Below are positions 34,061-46,000 of a DNA stretch of 64,000 bases, in pieces. The position numbers and the translations under genes are program-made. Under the pieces are notes generated by a model. That model had not been told where the DNA came from and made no database searches. It saw only the letters and a program-made list of their open reading frames with translations. Numbering within the stretch: the stretch's first letter is position 1; the number at the start of each line of letters is the position of its first letter. The DNA lies in assembly GCA_947247005.1 (NCBI GenBank), contig OX365946.1, positions 7,634,453 through 7,698,452 of the forward strand. The letters run 5' to 3'. The stretch is from Spisula solida. Lineage: Eukaryota; Mollusca; Bivalvia; Venerida; Mactridae.

Positions 34061-37000
34061 CTACTCCTCCTCCTCCATATCGTGAGTATACATCAACCTG
34101 TCAACAATACCATCGTAACCCTTGTTTACAGCATCAGCACCTGATAATTCATAAACTGTCTCAAGATTTGCTTTACTAGCTTCGCTTATGTAATAATATG
34201 ACTCTCGTAAAAAATCTACTAAATCAACATCAGTAACGGGATCGCTTAAATCGCTAGCTGCATCGACAACCTCGCTTACTGTGTCGCTAATATTATCAAC
34301 TAAAGTTTCCGCAATTTCCGCTGTTTTATCAATAGCATCGCTTAAAATGTCCTCAAAACTCGATGTATGATCTATAACATCGTTTAAACCCTCACCATCT
34401 AAGTTATCATTGTGATCCTGTCCCTGGTCGCCCTGATCAGGGTCCAGAACATCCTCTCCAAATGCATCTTCGAACAGATCTTCAAAGGCATCAAGGACTT
34501 CATTTTCGTTGTTAAAATCGACTCTTCGGTCGTCATTATCGTCAGTTTCATCATCGCTATCATCGTCACTGTCGTCACTATCATTTCCATCTTTGTCATC
34601 ATCGTCATTGTTGTCTGAGTCGTCACTGTCACTTTTGTCACTGTCATCATCATCGCCACTGTCACTGTCGTCATTATCGTCTTTGTCGTCATCATCGTCA
34701 CTATCTTTGCTATCATCACTGTAATCTTTACTGTCGTCTTTATCGTCGCTGGCATCATCATCGTCACTGTCTTTGCTATCGTCACTGTCTTTGCTATCGT
34801 CACTGTCTTTGCTATCGTCACTGTCTTTGCTATCATCGCTATCGTCTTTATCGTCACTGTCTTTGCTATCGTCACTGTCTTTGCTATCGTCACTGTTTTT
34901 GCTATCATCGCTATCGTCTTTGCTATCATCACTGTCTTTGCTATCATCACTGTCTTTGCTATCATCGCTATCGTCTTTATCGTCACTGTCTTTGCTATCA
35001 TCACTGTCTTTGCTATCGTCACTGTCATCATCATCGTCACTTTCTTTGCTATCATCGCTATCGTCCTTATCGTCACTGTCTTTGCTATCGTCACTGTCAT
35101 CATCATCATCATCACTGTCGTCACTGTCTTTGCTTTCATTACTGTCTTTGCTATCATCGCTGTCGACTTTATCGTCACTGTCGTCACTTTCTTCGCTGTC
35201 ATTATCGTCACTGTCACTATTATCATTAGTTTCTAATAAATCATCGAAATCAATATCCATACCACTGTCTTCCAATAGGTCTTCCATGTTATCTGCAATA
35301 TCGTCAAAATGTTCCAATAAACTGTCCGAGCCACCACCCAGATTTTCTAAGTGATCTTCTAAAGCGTCATTCATTTGTTCTGTCATGTCTGAAACATTTT
35401 CAAGCAAATCTTCAAGATGATCAGGGACTTCAAAATCTCCAGTAATAGCCTCCGTTAAATCATCAATATGTTCTGCCATATTTTCAGCAAGGTCTTCAGC
35501 CATGTCTAATGGATTAAAGTCTCCAAGATTTTCTGCCATATTTTCAGCAAGGTCTTCAGCCATGTCTAATGGATCAAAGTCTCCAAGATTTTCTGCCATA
35601 TTTTCAGCAAGGTCTTCAGCCATGTCTAATGGATCAAAGTCTCCAAGATTTTCTGCCATATTTTCAGCAAGGTCTTCAGCCATGTCTAATGGATCAAAGT
35701 CTCCAAGATTTTCTGCCATATTTTCAGCAAGGTCTCCAGCCATATCTAATGGATCGAAGTCACCAAGGTTTTCCGCCATATTTTCAGCAAGATCTTCTAC
35801 CGCGTCTAATGGATTTAAGTCACCAAGGTTTTCTGCCATATTTTCAGCAAGATCCCCTACCGCTTCTAATGGATTTAAGTCACCAATATTGTCTGCGACA
35901 TTTTCAGCAATATCCCTCACCGTCTCTAATGGATTTGCCACTGTATCAGCTACAGTGTCAACTAGATCGTCAACTGTATCCTGAAAATTTTCACTAACGT
36001 CGCTGACCATATCTTGGACATTTTCAACAATGTCTGTGTTTGATGCGGCTAGTATTAACGCCGGATCAATGCCACTTTGTGTCGGTGCTGGTGGAGGGAC
36101 TGTAGTTGCTAAAATACCACCCTGCAATAAGATCAAATCATAATAACTAAACAATGCTCCATTGGTTAGTTGTCTTAAACAGTCATTATTATTAATTTCA
36201 ATGGGCGATTTATAAGAAAAAAGTGTTATTGCACAAAAACCTCCATCCTTAACATTAAGTTCATTGTAAATACTCATGTACACATGTGTCTGTCTCTTTT
36301 AATTCTTACAAGAATGGCTTTGTACAGTGGTTGTATTTTCAATACGCAATATATAATATATAGCGTAGTTATCAAACATTTTTGACATGTTAAGACGAAG
36401 TACATCATCTTTATTAAAAAGCCACCTGCTTTTAGCATTCATGGACTGGCTGCTTAAGATAGGCTAGTAAGGCTGTGCATCGAAAAGGGAACGTTTCAAT
36501 TCATGGAAACTTACTTGTTTTTCGAAATCTACCTTCAAATGCTTATTTAGGCAAAACAATATTATTGCAGGTAGATGTGTGATTATTAACGAGATTTGTT
36601 ACCAAGAACAGACGTTTTAATTGATACAGTTATGCATTGTTACTCGTATGATATCATGTCCGTATATGAGATATTACGATAAAACGAAAATTTAAAAGTG
36701 AATACGTGTGACATTTATTACAACATGACAATAAAAATGTCAATTACATGACTGCAATAAGTAAGGCTATTATACATTTAATAGTACGTTTACTAACGTT
36801 TTTTCTAAGATAATCACTTTATTGCGTAATACATTTAAATAATTACGCATCTACGTGATATACTACATTTTCCTACATGACACATAATTATTTACTTTTT
36901 ACTTAGCTTCTAACTAGAATATTTTGTTTCAATTAATGACTACATGTGCGTCTTATATTCACCTTGTATGTTATTTAAGCTATACTCGTGTTGGGTTGCT

Positions 37001-40000
37001 TAATTAATGCTGAATACATAGTTGTAGTACGTTGTAGAAGTTATTGATGTGTAATGCCATATTTGACCAAATTCAAATAAACTTAAGGTTTCCGATATAC
37101 ATAAAATGCATTGTGTAAAAAATACGCATAAGTTATGTCTACATTTTTATGAAAGTATCAAATAATGAATAAAACATTAAAGCGTCGAGAAAATCACATC
37201 ACAGAGTATACGCAGACCTAATTTATGTGATTTGTGATATGAACGTAATTTATTGATCACGTGACTGCTAACATTTGATAACATACCAAACTATTAATAT
37301 TTCTGTCTTGTGATCTTGTACCAGATCCACCGCCCATGGAACTTCCCGTCAGTGCATCACCTCGTCCTGATTGATGTTCTGCTACCACTGGCTGAAACAT
37401 ACAAACATATAACGTAATGTACTATTAATTAACTAATAAATGTTAATTTCTATATCCTACCCCCTGATTTGTTGCATGAGTATGTCAGGCTAGCGCATTG
37501 CTTTATACTGTTTGGCGCCTGAACAAGTCCAGCTAGCGCAATTCTTTCTGATGGTCTCCTGACCCAGTCCGACTAGTGCATTGCTTTCTGATTTGTCGCC
37601 CGAGTCAGACGGCTAGAGCATTTAATAGAACCCCGCATTTTCATTCGACGTTTTGGATTTGATCCCCTGATTTGGGCATTTATGCTCTTGTGTGACATTT
37701 GCTACGGTCACATATCACTGGTTTTGAATGAGAAGGTCGTAAGTTGCAGCGTAAGACTCATGCATATTTGAAATCTGCATCACGGGGCGCTTCTTACGAG
37801 TCATTTTCATGAAAATTGGAACAAGTTGACCAACCTGAAGATGAAAAAGCTTATTTTTCCATGAATAAAGAGTAGTTTTCAGACAGTTTTATCTTGTTTT
37901 CTCAAAATGTCGATTGTTCGATACTTACGACCTTTTCATTCTAAGGCAGCGATTTGTGGCGGGGGATCAGGCTGATCGAGTCACAAGTAATGTTCTCGAC
38001 TTGTATACTGGCATAAGATTAAGTTCATATTTTGACATCATCATGACCCGTCGCTTTTACGCTGTTATACCAGAATACATTTTAATTAAGACATTTCTTT
38101 GTGAAACAACAACCATCCTAGGAATATATTAACTCATTTAGATTTGAATGGGCAAAACTATTTCACTTGGTAAGAATGACTTTGGTAGCAACAACATAAG
38201 TATATACTAACAATAAGCAAACATTAGATACATTTAACGAAATACTGGTAAAATTAACTAAACATTGGCAAGAAGTCTAAGACTGAATTTCATTCTTAAA
38301 GTGCTGCTCGTATTTGATACTAGTTGTCTCCAACATCCGGGTAACATAGTTGAAAATACCACGCATATCATTATGTAGGTATGCTATTTGTATACAAAAG
38401 TTGCAATATCATAACATTGTAATTTGTTTTGTTTTAAACACTTCAATTGGAGAAACATACAGTGAATACCCCACTCGCTTACCAACTCAATGTTGATCTT
38501 ATCATAGTTATCATTATAATTACCTCCCTTTATGGTTGCTTATGCACTAAATTCAAAGTCCATAGCATGTCATTTATTGCGAGGTGAAGTATGCAGGGTA
38601 ACTTGAAATATTAATCTTTTAGGGGTATGGATAGTTCGTTCTATGTTTGACTATTGCGTGGGCTTATGAAAAACAAAAAAAAGACTATTGCGTGGGTGGC
38701 TATGTGCTTCCACCGTTGCTGTGTGGCTTTGGACTATCTTGTGCTACAGTATTAATATATTAGGGCTACTTCCATGTAATTAATGATACGTGTAAGGTTA
38801 ACGTATGTGATGTAAAGGTTATTGTTACAGTATTTAATTTCTATACGAACGGAATAATGTCTGGCTTATCTAGCATAAATCTTTAGAAAAGGTCGACCAC
38901 ATACACCATACTCAAAGATTATAATTATACGAATTAAAATTAATGCAAGCTGTATCATTTGCATTACATTGTATCCTCTATTAGTTGGTTCCGGGTGACA
39001 AATATAAATTTTATAAGTGTCAATTACACACATAATATCACGACATTTCAATAAAACTGTCATCCATCAAAACACAACAAAACTTAATGCATTTAGACAA
39101 TGATTCATTTAATTAACGTACATACCAAGAAACTCTCTCGTGACCAGCTCATTAGTACGCAACACGTACGATTTGCATTAAAACGTAACAGGAATTTGAT
39201 GAAAATTATGAAAAAACTGAATTAGTATAAAACTACACTGCACGGCAAAAGAAACACAACTTTTGCGTTGAGTGATGCCTTCCATTTCCGATTTGTTATT
39301 ATGTTTTATATTACTAATATACTCAGTACTGTAATTAGACTTCAGCTTTTTCAGATTTTTGACGGCTGTAACTTGGACTTTCAGCTGTTTAATTGAGTTG
39401 TGTATTGGACATTGTGCCGTGTGATTGAGGCCTGAATTTTTTCTGTCTTCTATTCTCGGCTGTTTCAGTTGAGTGCTACCTTCCCAGTCCGATGTTTTAT
39501 CATTTTATTTTCAACATTATCAACAATATAATTCAAAACTTCCTGTAAAGGAACGCTTCATGGAAAACGGCTAACATTTAATTTATTAAACAAAAAAGAA
39601 TCGGATGGTTTTGCCTGCAATATTAACGAAATTTTAATATATTTTATAGTTTGTCATACTTATTCATTGACTAAAATATCACAATTGGAAATATTATGTT
39701 ACTTTTGTCGTTGAGTATATATAAGCGCATGTTTTTGTTGACAATTATGAAACAGGTGAGTATTATAATTCATTATGTCAGAGGGTGGGTCAGAAAGCCA
39801 GTCAATGAGGAGAACTATACATTGCTTTGTTATGTCACTGCGAGAAGCGTGATGGATTATCTAATTAAGTAAAAATGTTGATTTTGATTTATATTTTTTG
39901 TTGTTTATCATATATAACAAAAAGCAACACCATAACATAGCTAACTAAGTATCATGACAATGGCCCACGTACATTGTGATCCGCCCTCGTTATTTCCATA

Positions 40001-43000
40001 AGTGACTGACATTTCGTGACCCGTACATTTCTCTTCCTTGTTTTTTGTTTAAATTTTGCACGACAGATGAAATGTGGTGAGTTTTTTAAGATGAAACTAT
40101 GAAGTTAGTGCGTATAGTAGCATTGAAGCGTGACTTCATTATTATGTAGTGTCAAAAAACGGCTACAAAATACTTTATTAATACAACCTCTACTAATCTT
40201 AGAGTTACAGTCATCGTGTACAATGCACTACATTTTAGCTCCACTAAGCACAATGCTCGATGTGAGCTTGTTTGATGGTTAGATATAAAAGGATATTTGT
40301 TGATTTTGGTTAGATATATAACCTACGTTGTGTAATATGAGGTCCATATGAAAGAGAGTGCATTACTGTAAATATGCTAGCCTCGTAAAATGAAGACTTT
40401 ACTTACTTACTTACATCATACTTACTTACATACTTACTTATAGTAATACAACCTCAATACAACCGGTTCATGTCATTGTTCAGAAATAAAGTAATCGTAA
40501 TATTTGAAGAATTACATCTAAATATGATTAAATAACATACATCAGCAACAACTTACTTCAATTTTTCTTTAAATAGTTTATCACAAACATGCTTCGGCAA
40601 AAAATGCCTTCATCAGTGTGATGATTATACTGAAATGTATTTTCCATATACAGTATCTAGATACGATGGAATTATCATAATCAGAATTTTTATGATTATC
40701 AAACGTCTCTTATAATTCACGATTGAATGGTTGTGTACTTAGTTTTATTTAATATGTTAAATGTGTTTTTTATATATGTACTCATATGTACAGGGTGTCC
40801 AAAAAGAAAGTATACAGTTTCAGTGTATATTTATAAAATATCTTCATTCTGCTATCGTTAAGAAAATTTACACATGTGTAGACAAAAGATGTAAGTTTTT
40901 TCTGGGACCAGTTTTAAGACTATAACTTGGATTATTTTTAGAAAAAATGTAAATTTACTGAAATTACCTTATTTTGTCCGCGACGTCATTTTGCAGTAAT
41001 AAATGAGACGAAAATAAAATAAATGTATAGTGCTTATAGGCCTATTGTCATGTTGTGTTGTATATTGGCGAACAAAAATAAATCTCGTCATGGTTTGCTT
41101 ACAATACTGTGATTACTCGAATTTTGAAATACAAAAATAACTTTTCTGAAAAGTACAATATGCTAAAATGGGTATACATAGTATCCGCAAAATGGGTATA
41201 CATAGTATCCGCAAAAACTTGTATTACTGTATAGAAATTCGAAATTTAAGTAAAGCTAGATAAAATAAAATATACTATACACCTATGTACATGTATCTTT
41301 GAATGTTTAACAATTAACATACAGCAATTATAATAATCAATGTATTTATTCTACATGTATTATAATATCATCTTAGAGGTCGACTTTAATTAAGTTGAAT
41401 TCAAAGTGATTGATAGGTGATGATCATATAAATCTTATATAAAATGATTTCCAAAGTTGATTGATTTGGCGTGGCATTGAAAGATGGTTTTCAATGTACT
41501 TAATTGTCTTTTCAAATTATGCCTTAGAACTGAATCGTGATTGTGTTTGACGTTTGTTGCGGTTGAAGATGAACTTGGTATACACGTACAATGTGACTAC
41601 AAGTTTGGTGTGAATGAGTTCATTCAGCATGCTGAAATAGAGGCTGTCATTGTCCTCATGACGAACACTCCCAAGTACACTATTTAATTGTTTTGTGGGA
41701 ACATAAACGACACGTTCTATACTTAGAATTGTAGGGCTATTGTATCAGTATGTCAGCGTATTGTTTTTTATGCACCCGGTCGGTGCAAATAGAGGAAATA
41801 CTTGTCACGTATTTCGTTGGAGGAATTAAACATTTCGACTTATGGATACTGATGTACCAAAGCACTTACGGAAATATTAAACTTACTTTCAAATTTAAAT
41901 TATTCATAAATTATTAACGGCTATAAATTGTGATTTAGTGTTGTTCATATTAATTATTATTGAGTCAAAGAATCACAACAAACAACACCAGAGAACAAGG
42001 TTTAGATTTTAAAGAACAATTAAGAAATTAAATTTGAACGTAAGTTAACGGTCTCCGTAAGTGTGTTGATAAAAACAGTACCCTGGTGCTGCTATTGTTT
42101 GGGGTGGTTATAAATGCATGGGCTTCAGGGATTTCCCTACTAGATCGGGCAATGACCACCGACTTCCAGAGACTTATTTAGATGTGTCATGCTTACAACA
42201 AAATAAGCTAATTTTGATAATTATGAAAATAAGTGAGTGTGCGGTTTAATTCTTATCTACCTGAATACCATACACTAGTATTACATATTATGGCGAGCAA
42301 TTATTAATGAGAGACAAGATGTATGAAAAGACTGTATCAGTTATACAGGTTGGAGATGATAGTTATCAACTAGCATAGTGTAGGATATACGTATCTTTAT
42401 AAACAACATTCTAACACGATCTGCGGATTAATCGTTTAAATATAGAGCGGACCTAACAATGTATTATTACCCCCATAAAACATACCTATCAAATTGGCTG
42501 TTTCTATTTACGCCCAGTATCACGTGACATATTTATGAATGAATGAACGTAAACTTTATAGTAAAATTTTCTACGAGTCACGATGACAAGGCGAGTTGCA
42601 CGAGATTCCAGTGTTACAGCTATGACGCATCTATTTTTAGAAACTCCAATATACTCAAGAAACCAAGTTTTATTAAAGCTTCTGATAATCAATTCATTTA
42701 TATTTTTCATTTTATGAAATAGATACCATATACTCGTGTTATTAAAATTGTTTCAATGTTTAAAATGTGGTATTTCCTTCAGAAAATTACGAAGGTCGTT
42801 TTCATTAACGAGGGAGGTAATTGTACCAGCTAATAAGCCACTCAATTTCAGCGTGGAATTATGTTCAATGTCAAATGGGTGAAAATGGAATGCGCGCAGT
42901 TAAATAGTGCGGGATATTATCGTATTTAGAATCGAAATAAAAACTCTGTTCTTGTATATTGTCGGTGAATAAAACACGGGCACTCGTTCGGATGCGGAAA

Positions 43001-46000
43001 ATTAAATCACTCGTACTACGCACTCGTGATTTAATTTTTCCGCATCCGAACTCCTGCCCGTGTTTTATTCACCGACAATAAACGCGAACAGATTTTTATT
43101 TCTTAAATAAACATCTCAGTTTCGAGGTAATCAATTAGTATCACGCACGATATTACTATGTTAAACAATAACCATAAACATCCTTGTTTCATATGAAACA
43201 AATACAAAGTCCTCTTTTCCGACGCAGTAGGTAGGTATATATTGACAGTAGTTCATTTAATTGCACACACAAACTACCTAATTATGGACGTTGTGGTTAG
43301 TGATTGGGCGGGAACACATATTTACTCGTACTTGCTTGTTTCAGTAGGTGCCTTTTTCGAAGTCACACAGTAACGAAAATTTACTTATCCATAAACTTAC
43401 TAATTTTTCACAAAGTCACATTAATTATTCTAAATGATTGATCATACCGAAACATTATTTGCTAAGATAAAGGGTTCGTGACGTCACGTCCGAGACTCTG
43501 TATAATTGAATTGAGTGGTGCAAATAGTTCAAATTCAATTGTTACTTAGCACAGGCCTAAATTGTACAGAGCCCGCTAAGAACGCATGCGTTCTCTATAG
43601 AAAATGATGTAGAAGATTGATTGTTATAACACAGATCGCTTCAACATTGAGTGTGACATTAGCCGAACGTCCACAGGCAAGTTGACCATGAAGGAATTTT
43701 CGTAAAATGCGTAAAATATATATAATTGTGTATACATGAGTCGTGCCATCTCCTGACAGCTAACGAGCATTGATCGAAATTAGTGATAAAAATATATATA
43801 CAAAGGTTTAGAGCATGTTGATAATTAATAAGAAACATTAGTATATGTTGTATCTGTCAACCTGTCAACCGCCTGATTTAATGGTCTCCCTAACAAATGA
43901 CTTTAATAACATCACTACACTGTCTATATAACACGCATTCATGATTACAGGCGCGATAACTGTGTAAGATGTCAATGCATGTAAGGTCACGCGCCATGGC
44001 TAACACAACGGTCAACGTACATGTTACTTGTTGGCTAACACAACGGTCAACGTACAGGTTACCGTCGTACCTTTGAGCTAGTACAACGGTCAATGTACAG
44101 ATTGCTAGCGACGGTGAGTCAACAAACCGACACAAAGGTGTGTTTATATCATATTTATTTAATAATACGTAATACTGTATATAGCAGTGGTTAATGAAAT
44201 CATCCGTAATTGCATAACTCTAGTAATTAATTAATCCATTTAGTGTCCCTTTTTACCTGATTAATATTTGTCCACTTTTTATTTAATATAAATGATGCTA
44301 CACGACTATGTGGGATGACGGAGTGGGATGACGGAGTGGGATGACGGAGTGGGATGTCTGAGTGGATGACGGAGTGGGATGTCGGAGTGGAATGACGGAG
44401 TGGGATGACGGAGTGGGATGACGGAGTTGGATGACGGAGTGGGATGACGGAGTGGGATGGCGAAGTGGATGGCGGAGTGGGATGACGGAGTGGGATGACG
44501 GAGTGGGATGACGGAGTGGGATGGCGAAGTGGATGGCGGAGTGGGATGACGGAGTGGGATGACGTGTTTTTGTCGCTGTTCAGTGGTTCGTGCTCTGCTG
44601 GTGTTGAAGAGTGCTATCTTCCCTGTCCCATTATTATTATCTTTATGCACCAAAAAACTACGCTAGATTTACTAGTTCTAATGGCACTCGTTGTGTATGT
44701 TTGTTATTGTTCCATAAGAATGTATTGGCCCGTTTGTTAAATAACACAACCGTTAAAGGATGACAGATAGACACGGCAAAATACGTTTAAGTTCTGTGTT
44801 GCCGTACTATATTTGTACAATAAATAATGAATTCAGATTCACAAAAACAAGGAGTGGTTTCATAGATCAATTAGTTTTGTCTACACGGCAACCAGTGGCA
44901 CGAACCCGTTTCATCGGTTCAAACTGTCTCTTCCAGAGAACTCTTCCAAACGTGAAACAAAGATATTGTCACCTGGCAGGCAATGAAACGGCACATATAC
45001 TTTTTAAACAACGCCCGACATCATCCCACTCGTAACATTCTACGACCCCGAGCTCACTAGACCAACGGGGCTGTTAACAAATACCACTTTATTTGACCTT
45101 TCGCTATAGGGTGGCGGGTTTCAAACGTATCTTTTTTTAAATATAGAATGTTCTTTTTTATTCCAATTACGTTAGTTGAAGTAATAACCAAGATTAACTC
45201 ATTTGAACTCCCGTTCGTGTTTTTACGGCGGTAATCGCCTTAGAATGACACAATAATGTCAATCAACGTTACGGTCAAACGAGAACACAGTAATGAATAA
45301 TATAAACATACACGCCATTTGTTTTACAGCTATGATTGTCACAACTATTCATGAATACATAAATGAAGCATTTATTGCCGTGTATGGCCTATATTCGATA
45401 TTTCATGATAAACACCGCTTACACACGGTCATCAGCGACGCACGCGTACACATTACCTACACATCCAACCTCTCCAGAGCAGTCCTCAACAGAGCAACAA
45501 CCTCTCTTAAGCAACATAATAATATGTTCTAGAAGTAACCGTTTACTGCATGTATTTACTGTCCAGAGCAACAACCTTTGTATACCCGAACTTTGTGTTT
45601 TTAAATGGGGTTTGCCCTAAAGAGGTTGTACGTACCTTGCTTGTTCATTAAATTCACAAATTCACGCATTAATAATAACAAAGTGAATTCAATGCGCTGT
45701 GACAATAATTATATGCTAAAGTTCAACTGTAATGTACAATTAAATTATTATAAATATTTTATAATTCTGCATCTTTCAAGTTTGCTTCTCTTCATATTGT
45801 CACCAACAATATGACCATACCGGGAAAAAGCACTGGTGTTTTTTGTGTTATCCTTGGTGTTAGAAGCATGTTATAGATTTGTTTCGTGTTATTTTGTCTT
45901 CTATTTGTATTGTATCATAGCAAAGCGTGTGATATATGTAATACTGCACTGGGTACGCCTAGTTGACCATGACCTCAGTTGTTAAGTTATAATACAAATT

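Noticed and set aside
34399..35226. 275-codon minus ORF rich in Met, Thr, Ile and Lys
   Set aside because: Alternate frame of the Asp/Ser codon repeat; its composition is dictated by the repeat.
34509..35997. Long plus-strand Ser/Leu and SKSPRFSAIF / QGLQPCLMDQ repeat ORFs
   Set aside because: Antisense readings of the acidic gene's coding repeats.
40790..40815. CAGGGTGTCCAAAAAGAAAG as a transposon terminus
   Set aside because: No matching inverted end or duplication found nearby.
44306..44653. Pro/His/Ser repeat ORF on minus strand
   Set aside because: Reading of the 13-bp minisatellite.
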